Shown here one piece after another: positions 1 through 9,875 of a stretch of 64,000 nt of DNA; the first letter of the stretch is position 1, and every line of letters begins with the position of its first letter. Location of the stretch: contig NZ_CP029078.1 of NCBI RefSeq assembly GCF_005222485.1, forward strand, positions 2,694,001 through 2,758,000. The letters run 5' to 3'. The DNA is from Streptomyces griseoviridis. Lineage in GTDB: Bacteria > Actinomycetota > Actinomycetes > Streptomycetales > Streptomycetaceae. Below the pieces are notes generated by a model. The model had not been told where the DNA came from, did no database searches, and was given only the letters and a program-made list of their open reading frames with translations. The position numbers and the translations under genes are program-made.

Positions 1-633
1 GGGCCTCGGGTCGCGGGAGTCCGGCACCAGCCACACCATCAGCGCGAGCGCGATGAGCACGATCGGCACGTTGATCAGGAAGACCGAGCCCCACCAGAAG
101 TGGTCGAGCAGGACGCCGCCGGTGATCGGGCCGATGGCGATGGCGAGTCCGACGCCGCCGGCCCAGATGCCGATGGCCTTGGGCTGTTCGTCGCGCTCGA
201 AGACGTTCATGAGGACGGCGAGGGTGGCCGGCATGACGAACGCGGCGCCGAAGCCCATGATCGCGCGGAAGGCGATGAGCTGGGCGGGCGAGCCGGACTC
301 GGCGGCGAGGGCGGAGCCGATGCCGAACGCGACGAGCCCGCCGAGCAGCACCTTCTTGCGGCCGAGCCGGTCGCCGAGGAGCCCGGAGCTGAACAGCAGG
401 CCCGCGAAGACGAGGGTGTAGGCGTTGATCGCCCACTCCAACTCGCTCTGGGTGGCGCCGAGTCCGGTCGGCGCGGGGGTGGAGATCGTCTTGACGGCGA
501 CGTTCAGGATCGAGTTGTCGAGCACCACGATCAGCAGGCTCAGCATCAGCACGCCGAGGATCGCCCAGCGGCGCCGGTGCACCGCCTCGGGTATCCGGGG
601 GCCTTCGCCGACCCGGTCGGCAGGAGTAGTCAT
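1..633 (-). CDS. DHA2-family MFS drug exporter, N-terminal part
   Basis: Proton-driven multidrug efflux permease of the EmrB/QacA (14-TM) type in the cytoplasmic membrane. Only about the first 210 residues are inside the window; the C-terminus runs off the left edge. Read on the minus strand it starts ATG at 633 ([11 protein letters not shown]). It shows TM1 with the DHA2-typical [11 protein letters not shown] segment, the loop 2-3 motif GDRLGRKK, and the motif C-like GPITGGVL stretch of antiporters. A perfect inverted repeat lies 20 bp upstream of the start and is probably the operator of a repressor. The substrate cannot be read from the sequence. Family assignment is secure. Confidence 0.9.
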   Translation of the reverse strand, partial: MTTPADRVGEGPRIPEAVHRRRWAILGVLMLSLLIVVLDNSILNVAVKTISTPAPTGLGATQSELEWAINAYTLVFAGLLFSSGLLGDRLGRKKVLLGGLVAFGIGSALAAESGSPAQLIAFRAIMGFGAAFVMPATLAVLMNVFERDEQPKAIGIWAGGVGLAIAIGPITGGVLLDHFWWGSVFLINVPIVLIALALMVWLVPDSRDPRP

Positions 634-652
634 GCCCACGACCCTAAGAGCC

Positions 653-683
653 ATTCCAATACGGAACCGTCTCGTATTGGAAT
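653..683. promoter_or_regulatory. Perfect 11-bp inverted repeat, probable repressor operator
   Basis: ATTCCAATACG (653-663) and CGTATTGGAAT (673-683) are exact reverse complements separated by 9 bp. They lie just upstream of the MFS exporter start at 633. The size and position fit a TetR- or MarR-type operator covering the exporter promoter. The regulator is not in the window, or lies beyond the left edge. Confidence 0.75.
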
Positions 684-868
684 TTTTTTGGGAGAGGTGC
701 CGAAAGTTTTACGCGGAGCTGAGAAACGGACCTAGGCCGCTGGTCGTACGCCCGCGGGTGACCGACCTCCCCTCCCCCGCTCTGGCCGCGCGCGGCCCGG
801 GATGCCACCATGGAGGTGATCCGGGGACGCCGTCAGGGTGCCTCGAGATGACTGAAGGAGCCGTTGCG

Positions 869-1735
869 ATGACGCAGCTTTCGGCTGCCCAGAACCAGCC
901 TGCCGACAGCGGGAAGACGCTGTACGGAGGCAAGGGCACACGTCGCATCACCGTGCGCGACATCACCCTCGCCAAGGAACGCGGCGAGAAGTGGCCCATG
1001 CTCACCGCCTACGACGCGATGACCGCGTCCGTCTTCGACGAGACCGGCATCCCGGTCCTGCTCGTCGGCGACTCGGCGGGCAACTGCCACCTCGGGTACG
1101 AGACCACCGTGCCCGTCACCCTCGACGAGATGACGATGCTCTCCGCCGCGGTGGTCCGCGGCACCCGGCGCTCGCTGATCGTCGGCGACCTCCCCTTCGG
1201 CTCCTACCAGGAGGGCCCGGTGCAGGCGCTGCGCTCGGCGACCCGGCTGGTCAAGGACGCCGGGGTGGGCGCCGTCAAGCTGGAGGGCGGCGAGCGCTCG
1301 CACCGCCAGATCGAGCTGCTGGTCGAGTCCGGCATCCCCGTCATGGCGCACATCGGCCTCACCCCGCAGTCCGTGAACTCCATGGGCTACCGGGTGCAGG
1401 GGCGCGGCGAGGAGGCCGCGCAGCAACTGCTGCGGGACGCCAAGGCCGTGCAGGACGCGGGCGCGTTCGCGGTGGTCCTCGAACTGGTGCCGGCCGAGCT
1501 CGCGGCCGAGGTCACCAGGACGCTGCACATCCCGACCGTCGGGATCGGGGCGGGCCCCGACACCGACGCCCAGGTGCTGGTGTGGACCGACATGATGGGC
1601 CTCACTCCGGGGCGGGTGCCGAAGTTCGTCAGGAAGTACGCCGCGATGCGTGAGGTGATGGGCGACGCGGTACGCGCCTTCGCCGACGACGTGGTGGGCG
1701 GCGCGTTCCCGACGGAGGAGAACTCCGTCCACTGA
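869..1735 (+). CDS. panB: 3-methyl-2-oxobutanoate hydroxymethyltransferase (ketopantoate hydroxymethyltransferase)
   Basis: First committed enzyme of pantothenate/CoA synthesis. It transfers a hydroxymethyl group from methylene-tetrahydrofolate to alpha-ketoisovalerate in the cytosol. The TIM-barrel landmarks are clear: MLTAYDAMTASVFDE, LLVGDSAGN (metal-binding Asp), VVGDLPFGSY (here LIVGDLPFGSY), VKLEGG, MAHIGLTPQS and IPTVGIGAGP. At 288 aa it has the usual family length with a short actinobacterial N-terminal extension. ATG 869 was chosen over ATG 848 because GAAGGAG (854-860) sits 8 nt before it. It is monocistronic and followed by a strong hairpin. Confidence 0.97.
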   Translation: MTQLSAAQNQPADSGKTLYGGKGTRRITVRDITLAKERGEKWPMLTAYDAMTASVFDETGIPVLLVGDSAGNCHLGYETTVPVTLDEMTMLSAAVVRGTRRSLIVGDLPFGSYQEGPVQALRSATRLVKDAGVGAVKLEGGERSHRQIELLVESGIPVMAHIGLTPQSVNSMGYRVQGRGEEAAQQLLRDAKAVQDAGAFAVVLELVPAELAAEVTRTLHIPTVGIGAGPDTDAQVLVWTDMMGLTPGRVPKFVRKYAAMREVMGDAVRAFADDVVGGAFPTEENSVH

Positions 1736-1790
1736 CGCCCCCGGCCGCACGGGCCGCACCCGCGGCCACCCGGACCACCGCGGCACGGAA

Positions 1791-1822
1791 CGGCCCGCCG
1801 GACATCCCCCGCCGGCGGGCCG
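1791..1822. terminator. Probable terminator of panB
   Basis: CGGCCCGCCGG (1791-1801) and CCGGCGGGCCG (1812-1822) form a perfect 11-bp stem with a 10-nt loop, 55 bp after the panB stop. There is no T run, as is common for Streptomyces terminators. Confidence 0.6.
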
Positions 1823-1840
1823 CGCCGCGCCTCGGCGCCC

Positions 1841-1890
1841 TGTCGGTGGCCGGCGGGCGGTTGTCGGTCCGCTGTCGGTCGTTTGTCGGT
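1841..1890 (+). promoter_or_regulatory. Direct heptamer repeats (SARP-type site) before the ABC exporter
   Basis: TGTCGGT occurs at 1841, 1862, 1873 and 1884. The last three are spaced exactly 11 bp apart, one helical turn, which is the arrangement recognised by SARP/AfsR-type OmpR-fold activators. The last repeat ends 7 bp before a weak -10 (GAGAGT, 1898-1903). That would place transcription start at or next to the ATG at 1913. An AfsR-like gene lies just downstream. The regulatory link is inferred. Confidence 0.55.
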
Positions 1891-1912
1891 CGGCGGTGAG
1901 AGTGTCTGGGAC

Positions 1913-2934
<1,022 letters not shown>

Positions 2935-2938
<4 letters not shown>

Positions 2939-3753
2939 GCGCCACCACCGTCACCCCGCACGGCACCGCCGACGCCCGGATCCCGCTGCGCGGGCATCTG
3001 CGCCACACCGGCGCCCTGATCCGCCGCAACCTGCTGTGGATCAGGCAGGACCCCGAGTCGATGTTCGACGCGCTGCTGATGCCGATCGTCTTCACCCTGC
3101 TGTTCGTGTACGTCTTCGGCGGCTCGATCGGGCAGGCCCTCGGCGGCGGCCAGGACGGCTATGTGCAGTACGTGATCCCCGGCATGATCGCGATGATGAG
3201 CATGACGCTGTCCCAGGGCGTCGGCACCGGCTTCAGCCAGGACTTCAACTCCGGTGTGATGGACCGGTTCCGGTCGCTGCCCATCGGGCGCGGCTCGGTG
3301 CTGTTCGCGAAGATCTCGGTGGAGCTGACGCGGATGCTGTTCGCGACCGCCGTCCTGATGATCGTCGCGGTGCTGGTCGGCTTCGACATCACGAGCTGGA
3401 CCGGGCTGCTCGGCGCCATCGCGCTCTCCACGGTCTTCGCCTCGTCGATCATGTGGGTGTTCCTCACCCTCGGCGTGGTCCTGAAGAACGCGCAGTCCGT
3501 GCAGGCGATGGGCTTCCTGGTGCTGTTCCCGCTCCAGTTCGGCTCGTCGATCTTCGCGCCGACCCAGTCGATGCCCGGCTGGCTCCAGCACTTCACCGAC
3601 TACAACCCGCTCTCCACGCTCGCCGACGCGGCGCGCGGCCTGATGGTGGGCGGCCCGGTCGCCCACGACCTGTGGATCACGCTGGGCTGGTCGGTGGCGA
3701 TCACCGCCGTGATGGCGCCGATCGCGATCCACAAGTTCCGCACCAAGAGCTGA
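2935..3753 (+). CDS. ABC-2 type permease (DrrB-like)
   Basis: Membrane partner of the preceding ATPase, forming an exporter. At 272 aa with about six hydrophobic segments, it has an N-terminal cytoplasmic stretch ending in RRNLLWIRQDPESMFD, then VFTLLFVYVFGG, the ABC-2 motif IPGMIAMMS, the VMDRFRSLPI loop, and the C-terminal FAPTQSMPGWLQ...NPLSTLADAARGL signature of the family. ATG 2935 overlaps the ATPase stop by 4 nt, so the two are translationally coupled. The gene ends 13 bp from the convergent regulator. The substrate is unknown. Confidence 0.92.
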
Positions 3754-3766
3754 CCCGCGGGGCGGC

Positions 3767-6700
3767 TCAGACCAGGGCGGCGGCCTCCCGGGGGGAGAGG
3801 CCGCCGCCCTCGGCGTACGCGGCCTCGTAGCCGGCGTCACCGAGCGCGGCGCGGGCGGAACGGACCGCCCGCTCGTAGACGTCCCGTTCCAGGCTGTTCC
3901 TGAAGTGGCCGGGTTCGAGGTCCGCGTCGGCGGCGCCGAGGCAGCGGGCCGCGTCGCCGGCCCGGCGGCCACCGTCCATCACGGCGAGCGGGGACGCCGC
4001 GACCGTCAGGTAGAACGCCGGCATGTGCGGGGCGAGCGTCATGGAGAGCGGGTCGGCCGACCCCGCGAGCGCCGACCTCACCTTCTCCAGGGCCGCCTGC
4101 CAGTTCTCCTCCGCGATCTCGAGGCAGGCCTCGGCACCGAGGATCAGCGCGTCGAAGACGACGAAGTGCGCGATGCCGAAGTCGTTGCGCAGCAGCCGCA
4201 GTTGGTCACGGGCCTCGACCGTGCGGCCGGTCATGGCGAGCCAGCCCGCGAGGAACAGCCGGGCCGCGGGCATCGCCTGGTTGGCGTAGCCGTCGGGTCC
4301 CTCGATCACCCCTCGCAGCAGCCGCTCACCGCGCTCGACCTCGCCGCCCTCCAGCAGCGCGCTGCCCAGCCGGGATTCGAGGACCGCCAACTGGGCGCGG
4401 GCGCCGAGGTGTTCGGCGTGGTCCATGGCGGCCTGGTAGTCGGCCGCGGCCAGCGCCCACTCGCCCCTGCGCTCATGGGACTCACCGCGCGCCGAGAGCG
4501 CCTCGGCGGTGCCCCAGCGGTCGCCGAGGCGCTGGTAGATCTCCAGCGCCTCGTCGGCGTCCCGGGTGGCGCCGCCCGCCCAGTCGGAGCGGTTGGCGAG
4601 GATGTTGGCCCGCATCTGCAGGCCCGCGGCCAGCTCCCACTCGTACCCCGGGGTGGCGCGGCAGGTGCGGACGGTGGCGTCGACGATCTCCCGCACCCCG
4701 GCCATGTCCCGGGTGAGCATGACCGCGAAGAACCAGTACGAGCCGGGGATGCGGCAGGTCTGCGGCATGCCCGGCTCGTAGGCGGCGGCGATGGCCACCA
4801 GCCTGGCCCGCGCCGCGTCGCTCTGCCACGCGTCCAACTCGGTGTCCATGCAGGCGAGATGGACGAGATGGACCCCGCGCCGCGCCTCGGCGAGGACCGC
4901 GCCCTGCCAGGGCGGCGGGGTGTCCGTGCAGCGCTCGTAGAGCGGCGCGGCGCGGCCCTGCGACCCGTCGAAGGGGTCGGGGCCGAGCGCGATGACCTCC
5001 TGGGACCAGTTGCGGGCCTCGGTCCGCAGGTCGCGCATCTGCCAGTACCAGGCGAGCGACAGGACGAGGCAGACGGCGTCCTGCTCGGCCGCGGTGGTGA
5101 CGGCGTGCCGCAGCGCGGTGCGCAGGTTCTCGTACTCCCGCTCCAGGGTCCTGACGGCGGCGAGCTGCCCCGGGCCGCGCAGCAACGCGTCGGTGGTGCG
5201 GGCGAGTTCGCGGTAGTAGACGAGGTGGGCGCGCTCCGCCTCGGCCCGCCCGCCGGACTCGTCGAGGCGTTCGCCCGCGTACTCGGCGACGGTCTCCAGG
5301 AGCCGGTAGCGCATCGCGCCGTCGTCCGAAGGGGCCGCCACCACCAGGGACTTGTCGACGAGCGTGCCGAGCGACTCCAGGGCGGCGGGGCCGGTGACCG
5401 CCTCGGCCGCGGGCAGGTCGCAGCCGCCCGCGAAGACCGAGAGACCGCAGAGCACGGCCCGTTCGTCGGCGTCCAGGAGGTCCCAGGACCAGTCGACGAC
5501 CGCGCGCAGGGTCTGCTGGCGGGGCAGCACCGTGCGGCTGCCTGAGGTGAGGAGCCGGAACCGGTCGTCGAGGCGGTCGGCGATCTGCCGCGGGGTGAGC
5601 ATCCGCAGCCGGGCCGCGGCCAGTTCGATGGCGAGCGGCAGGCCGTCGAGGCGGCGGCAGATCTCCGCGCAGGCGCGGGCGGTCTCCTCGTCGGCGTCGG
5701 TCCTGAAGCCGGGGCGGGCGGCGGCGCCGCGGTCGGCGAGCAGGCGGAGCGCGACCGGCTCGGGCAGCGGCTCCACCGGCCGCAGCAACTCCCCCGGCAC
5801 GCCCAGGGGTTCGCGGCTGGTGGCGAGGACCGTCAGCTCGGGGCAGCGTTCGAGCAGCTCCTCGACGAGCCGGGCCGCCGCGTCGACGACGTGCTCGCAG
5901 TTGTCGAGGATGAGCAGCATCCGGCGCCGTCCGCAGTGCTCGGCGAGCCGCTCCACCGGGTCGTCGTGGCGGTCGCCGCCGGCCCGCAGCGCCTCGGCGC
6001 CCGCGCCGTACAGGACCGTCTCGCGGGCGCCGACGGCGGTGAGCACGGCCTCGGGGACGGCGGCCGGGTCGTCGACGGGGGCCAGCTCGGCGAGCCACAG
6101 GCCGTCCCGCGCGGTCTGCCGCGCGCTCTCGGCGGCCTCCTGGGAGAGGCGGGTCTTCCCGGCGCCGCCAGGACCCAGCAGGGTGACCAGGCGGGCCGTC
6201 GCGAGGTCGGCGCGGATGGTCTCGATGTCGGCCTCGCGTCCGACGAACGAGGTGAGCCGGGCGCGGAGGTTGCCCGGCGCGGCGGCGGCCTGCCTGCCCC
6301 GCGCCTGCGCCGGGGGCGCGGTGCCGAGCAGCTCCGCGTGCAGGGCGCGCAGTTCGGGCCCGGGGTCGGAGCCGAGCCGGTCGGCGAGCAGCCTGCGCAC
6401 CTCGTCGTAGGCGGCCAGCGCCTCGGCGGAGCGGCCCGCCTCGCGCAGCGCGCGCAGCCGCAGCGCCTGAAGCGGCTCGTCGAGCGGGTGGCTGTCGCAG
6501 AGGGCGGTCAGTTCCGGCAGCGCCTGCTCGGCGTGGCCGAGGGCGAGGGCGGCGGTGTGCCGGGCGCGCAGGGCGTCCAGGCGCCTGGCGTCCCAGCGGG
6601 CCGCCTCGGCGGTGCGGTCGGGCAGGTCGGCGAGGGCGGGGCCGTGCCAGAGGGAGAGCGCGTCGTCGAGGACGACGGCGGCCTTGGCGGGGTCGCCGTC

Positions 6701-7045
6701 GGCGAGGGCGCGGGTGCCTTCGCCGGTGAGCCGCTCGAAGCGGTGCAGGTCGACGTCGTCGGGGGCGCCGGCGAGCCGGTAGCCGCCGTCGGCGGACTCG
6801 ACGGCGCCCGCGCCCAGCACCCGGCGCAACCGGCCGACCAGGGCCTGGACGGCGGCGGGTGCGTCGGCGGGGGGTGCGCCGTCCCACACCTCCTCGACCA
6901 GCAGGCCGACCGGCAGCGTGCGGCCGGCCCGCAGGGCGAGCACGGTCAGCAGAGCGCGCAGCCGCGCTCCGCCTACCGGGACGGGGGTGCCGTCGGGGCG
7001 GAGTGCCTGGGTGGTGCCGAGGATGCGGTAGCGCACGGGGTCCAT
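3767..7045 (-). CDS. AfsR/SARP-family STAND transcriptional regulator
   Basis: Large pathway-type regulator of 1092 aa. An N-terminal OmpR-like winged helix (about residues 1-95) is followed by a bacterial transcriptional activation domain (to about 240). Next comes an AAA/NB-ARC-like ATPase with Walker A LLGPGGAGKTRL, Walker B MLLILDNCEH and the TSREPLGVPGE sensor, then a long TPR-like C-terminal half. GTG/ATG ambiguity is absent: ATG 7045 follows a good GGAGAG site. It converges on the DrrAB-like operon, whose promoter carries 11-bp heptamer repeats, so it may regulate that exporter. It ends with LSPREAAALV, which resembles the first residues of a LuxR HTH but is too short to be one. Confidence 0.92.
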   Translation of the reverse strand: MDPVRYRILGTTQALRPDGTPVPVGGARLRALLTVLALRAGRTLPVGLLVEEVWDGAPPADAPAAVQALVGRLRRVLGAGAVESADGGYRLAGAPDDVDLHRFERLTGEGTRALADGDPAKAAVVLDDALSLWHGPALADLPDRTAEAARWDARRLDALRARHTAALALGHAEQALPELTALCDSHPLDEPLQALRLRALREAGRSAEALAAYDEVRRLLADRLGSDPGPELRALHAELLGTAPPAQARGRQAAAAPGNLRARLTSFVGREADIETIRADLATARLVTLLGPGGAGKTRLSQEAAESARQTARDGLWLAELAPVDDPAAVPEAVLTAVGARETVLYGAGAEALRAGGDRHDDPVERLAEHCGRRRMLLILDNCEHVVDAAARLVEELLERCPELTVLATSREPLGVPGELLRPVEPLPEPVALRLLADRGAAARPGFRTDADEETARACAEICRRLDGLPLAIELAAARLRMLTPRQIADRLDDRFRLLTSGSRTVLPRQQTLRAVVDWSWDLLDADERAVLCGLSVFAGGCDLPAAEAVTGPAALESLGTLVDKSLVVAAPSDDGAMRYRLLETVAEYAGERLDESGGRAEAERAHLVYYRELARTTDALLRGPGQLAAVRTLEREYENLRTALRHAVTTAAEQDAVCLVLSLAWYWQMRDLRTEARNWSQEVIALGPDPFDGSQGRAAPLYERCTDTPPPWQGAVLAEARRGVHLVHLACMDTELDAWQSDAARARLVAIAAAYEPGMPQTCRIPGSYWFFAVMLTRDMAGVREIVDATVRTCRATPGYEWELAAGLQMRANILANRSDWAGGATRDADEALEIYQRLGDRWGTAEALSARGESHERRGEWALAAADYQAAMDHAEHLGARAQLAVLESRLGSALLEGGEVERGERLLRGVIEGPDGYANQAMPAARLFLAGWLAMTGRTVEARDQLRLLRNDFGIAHFVVFDALILGAEACLEIAEENWQAALEKVRSALAGSADPLSMTLAPHMPAFYLTVAASPLAVMDGGRRAGDAARCLGAADADLEPGHFRNSLERDVYERAVRSARAALGDAGYEAAYAEGGGLSPREAAALV

Positions 7046-7300
7046 TCTCTCCGGTGACGCGGGGACGGGTCACGGGGTTACCTGGGGTCGGCGAGGCGGG
7101 CGGGTCGGTTGTCGGGCGGGGGCGGCGTTCGGTTGTCGGGCGGGTGCGGGACCGCGGGGGCTCGGCGCGCGGTTCCCCGCGCCCCTGGGCGGAGTGGTCC
7201 AGGTCAGCCTTCAGGAAGGGGATTCTCGTCGCGAGACGTTTTTCCTCCGGGACCGGTACGGTCGGGCATCCCACCGTGTGTACGCGAGCCGAGGAGTTCC

Positions 7301-8101
7301 ATGACCACCGCCACCACCCGCCGCGGCGAGCGGCGGGTCAGCCCCGTCTTCCTCGGCATTCTGGCCGTCACGGCGGTCACGGGCTGGGCCACCTGGACGG
7401 GGTTCGCCGAGCAGCCCGGCGTGGCCGTGTTCCTGTTCGTGACGGCGGCCTGGATCGTCTCGCTCTGTCTGCACGAGTACGCCCACGCCCGCACCGCCCT
7501 GCACAGCGGGGACATCACGGTCGGCGCCAAGGGGTACCTCACGCTGAACCCGCTGAAGTACACGCACGCGCTGCTGAGCATCGTCCTGCCGGTGCTGTTC
7601 GTGATCATGGGGGGCATCGGTCTGCCAGGCGGCGCCGTCTTCATCGAGCGCGGCCGGATCAGGGGGCGCTGGCGGCACAGTCTGGTCTCGGCTGCGGGCC
7701 CGCTGACGAACGTCCTGTTCGCGGCCGTGTGCACGGCCCCGTTCTGGCTGGACGCGCTGTCCGGTGTCCCCGCGGACTTCCGGTTCGCGCTGGCGTTCCT
7801 CGCGCTGCTCCAGGTCACGGCGGCGATCCTGAACTTCCTGCCGGTGCCGGGGCTGGACGGCTACGGGGTGCTGGAGCCGTGGCTCTCGTACCAGGTCAAG
7901 CGCCAGGTGGAGCCGTTCGCGCCGTTCGGTCTGCTGTTCGTGTTCGCGCTGCTGTGGGTGCCCGCGGTCAACACGGTCTTCTTCGACGTCGTCGACGCGG
8001 TCCTCGGCGGCCTCGGCATCCACGAGCTGGACACCTACTGCGGGCGGGCGCTGTACCAGTTCTGGCAGGGGTCGAACGCGTACTGCCAGGTCACCCCGTG
8101 A
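7301..8101 (+). CDS. Site-2 protease-like M50 family zinc metalloprotease
   Basis: Intramembrane metalloprotease homologue of 266 aa with about six hydrophobic segments. The zinc motif HExxH is seen as CLHEYAHAR in TM2. The second metal or substrate motif near the C-terminal half is NFLPVPGLDGYG (the NPDG-like motif). Family members cleave membrane-bound anti-sigma factors or other TM substrates, or mature pheromones; no substrate is evident here. ATG 7301 was chosen because GAGGAG (7291-7296) precedes it and the upstream frame is C+G-biased noise. Its last 11 bp overlap the convergent 59-aa gene. Confidence 0.88.
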   Translation: MTTATTRRGERRVSPVFLGILAVTAVTGWATWTGFAEQPGVAVFLFVTAAWIVSLCLHEYAHARTALHSGDITVGAKGYLTLNPLKYTHALLSIVLPVLFVIMGGIGLPGGAVFIERGRIRGRWRHSLVSAAGPLTNVLFAAVCTAPFWLDALSGVPADFRFALAFLALLQVTAAILNFLPVPGLDGYGVLEPWLSYQVKRQVEPFAPFGLLFVFALLWVPAVNTVFFDVVDAVLGGLGIHELDTYCGRALYQFWQGSNAYCQVTP

Positions 8102-8270
8102 CGGACCGGCGGACCTTGTCGCGCTTGACGTAGTACCAGCACATGTTGCTGGTCAGACCGGCCAGCAGCACCCACACGACGCCGAGCCAGCTGCCCTGGA
8201 CGAACGAGACGACCGCGGCGGCCACGGCGAGCACGCACAGGACGAGGGTGCAGAGGGCGAGGCGGGGCAT
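8091..8270 (-). CDS. Small two-helix membrane protein, 59 aa
   Basis: Short gene found by reading the minus strand: ATG 8270, TGA 8091-8093. The product MPRLALCTLVLCVLAVAAA... is hydrophobic over residues 3-23 and 27-45, has a WYYVKRDK segment, and ends in a basic tail. It probably sits in the membrane with two helices. It overlaps the 3' end of the M50 protease by 11 bp on the opposite strand. Strong third-position GC and clean hydrophobic periodicity support coding. Function unknown. Confidence 0.65.
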   Translation of the reverse strand: MPRLALCTLVLCVLAVAAAVVSFVQGSWLGVVWVLLAGLTSNMCWYYVKRDKVRRSVTG

Positions 8271-8288
8271 GGCGGTCGGCTCCTGTCG

Positions 8289-8320
8289 GGGGACACTGCT
8301 GGCGGGCCACCAGTGTCCCC
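8289..8320. terminator. Hairpin terminator after the F420 reductase gene
   Basis: GGGGACACTG (8289-8298) and CAGTGTCCCC (8311-8320) form a perfect 10-bp stem with a 12-nt loop. It lies 7 bp beyond the stop of the minus-strand gene ending at 8328 and upstream of the 59-aa gene. Confidence 0.7.
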
Positions 8321-8327
8321 CATCGGC

Positions 8328-9041
8328 TCAGACGTCGGTGACGCGGAGCCCCGCGTGCGCCTTGTAGCGGCGGTTCACCGAGATCAGGTTGGCGACCAGC
8401 GACTCCACCTGGTGGGCGTTGCGCAGCCGGCCCGCGAAGACACCCCGCATCCCGGCGATCCGGCCGGCCAGGGCCTGCACGATCTCGACGTCGGCGCGCT
8501 CCTCGCCGAGCACCATGACGTCGGTGTCGATCTCGGCGATCTCCGGGTCCTGGAGCAGCACGGCCGACAGATGGTGGAAGGCGGCGGCGACCCGGGAGCC
8601 GGGGAGCAGGGCGGCGGCCTGCTCGGCGGCGCTGCCCTCCTCCGGCTTGAGCGCGTAGGCGCCCTTCTTGTCGAAGCCGAGCGGGTTGACGCAGTCGACG
8701 ACGAGCTTGCCGGCCAGTTCCTCGCGCAGCGATTCGAGGGTCTTGCCGTGGCCCTCCCAGGGCACCGCGACGATCACGACGTCGCTGCGCCTGGCGGTCT
8801 CGGCGTTGTCGGCGCCCTCGACCCCGTGGCCGAGTTCGTCGGCGGCGGCCCGCGCGCGGTCGGCGGCCCGGGAGCCGATGATCACCCGCTGTCCGGCCAG
8901 GGCGAGCCGGTAGGCGAGTCCCTTGCCCTGCGGGCCTGTCCCGCCGAGCACCCCGACGACGAGCCCGGAGACGTCGGGCAGGTCCCAGGGGTCCTTGGCG
9001 GGGGCCTTCGCGGGGGTCTGTGCACTGTCGCTAGAGGTCAT
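8328..9041 (-). CDS. npdG: NADPH-dependent F420 reductase
   Basis: Transfers hydride between NADPH and the deazaflavin cofactor F420, supplying F420H2 to actinobacterial oxidoreductases. The protein is 237 aa. After a ~28-residue unstructured N-terminus it shows the Rossmann motif VLGGTGPQGKGLA, the NADP-phosphate-binding segment IIGSRAADRA, and the family segments VVIVAVPWEGH, VVDCVNPLG and VAAAFHHLSA. ATG 9041 gives the common Streptomyces N-terminus MTSSDSAQ. It stands alone, with its own downstream hairpin. Family call is firm. Confidence 0.93.
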   Translation of the reverse strand: MTSSDSAQTPAKAPAKDPWDLPDVSGLVVGVLGGTGPQGKGLAYRLALAGQRVIIGSRAADRARAAADELGHGVEGADNAETARRSDVVIVAVPWEGHGKTLESLREELAGKLVVDCVNPLGFDKKGAYALKPEEGSAAEQAAALLPGSRVAAAFHHLSAVLLQDPEIAEIDTDVMVLGEERADVEIVQALAGRIAGMRGVFAGRLRNAHQVESLVANLISVNRRYKAHAGLRVTDV

Positions 9042-9214
9042 GGGCCGACTGTACGTCCGGGCACGTCGGGGCGGTGCGCGGCCGTCCGCCAGGTGAGGCG
9101 CGTCACGGGCGGACGGCGGACACCGGGCGCCGGCCACCGGCGGTGTCACCGACATGGGGGAATCGGCGGCGAACGGCCGGTGCGGGGGCGGTGGTTGGGG
9201 CAGGATGCCCGGAC

Positions 9215-9829
9215 ATGGACGCCGTACGGGTCGCGCTGCTGCGTGAAGTGCTCGCCGGGACCAAGTGGTTGGGGGCCACCCGGAGATTCGCGGGGGCGCT
9301 GCGCGGGTCGGTGGTCTCGCACGGCGGCGGGCTGCTGCTCGTCGGGACACCGCGGTACGAGCCGTGGCATCTGGCGGCCCATCTGGTGGACGAGGCCGCC
9401 TGGTCGGGGACGCCCGAGCTGGCGCCGACGCTGGTGCGGCACGGGGCGCGGGCGGCGGACCCGGCGCATCTCGCGGTGGGGCTCGGGCGACTGGCGGCGG
9501 CCAGGCGCGGGGAGACGCTGCTCGTGGTGTCGGCGGGCGGCCCCGGGGTGCCGCTCCTGGAGCGGGTGCACGACGCGCGGCGGGCCGGGGCGACGGTGCT
9601 CGCGCTGGGCCCAGGCGAGGGTCAAGGGGACGGGGACCTGGCGTCGATGGCGCACGAGGCGCTGGCGGTGCCCGAGGGCGCCGAACTGGATCTGGACACC
9701 GTGCAGCACCTGGTGAGCGCGGCGGTCGGCGAGCAGCCGCTGCCCGCGCCGCGCGGCCGGCGCGGATTCCGCGACCGGCTCTCCCGCCTCGCCGACCAGC
9801 TGACGTCACCGCCCCCGGCCCGCTGGTAG
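9215..9829 (+). CDS. Conserved hypothetical protein with SIS-like segment
   Basis: 204-aa soluble protein. ATG 9215 follows a weak GGACA region. The middle part (LLVVSAGGPGVPLLERVHDA followed by GATVLALG) has the beta-alpha-beta look of a sugar-isomerase (SIS) fold, in which a glycine/serine loop binds a phosphosugar, and a short MAHEALAVPEGA follows as in SIS proteins. I do not recognise a characterised homologue. It lies 46 bp upstream of the MFS gene and could be cotranscribed with it. Fold assignment is tentative. Confidence 0.75.
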   Translation: MDAVRVALLREVLAGTKWLGATRRFAGALRGSVVSHGGGLLLVGTPRYEPWHLAAHLVDEAAWSGTPELAPTLVRHGARAADPAHLAVGLGRLAAARRGETLLVVSAGGPGVPLLERVHDARRAGATVLALGPGEGQGDGDLASMAHEALAVPEGAELDLDTVQHLVSAAVGEQPLPAPRGRRGFRDRLSRLADQLTSPPPARW

Positions 9830-9875
9830 AAAAGTGTTTGCCCGCCGCGGCCGGTCCGGCTGATCATGATCTGTT

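Noticed and set aside
3767..3800. Partial LuxR-type HTH (LSPREAAALV) at the end of the AfsR-like protein
   Set aside because: Only about ten residues match before the stop; there is no room for the DNA-binding helices.
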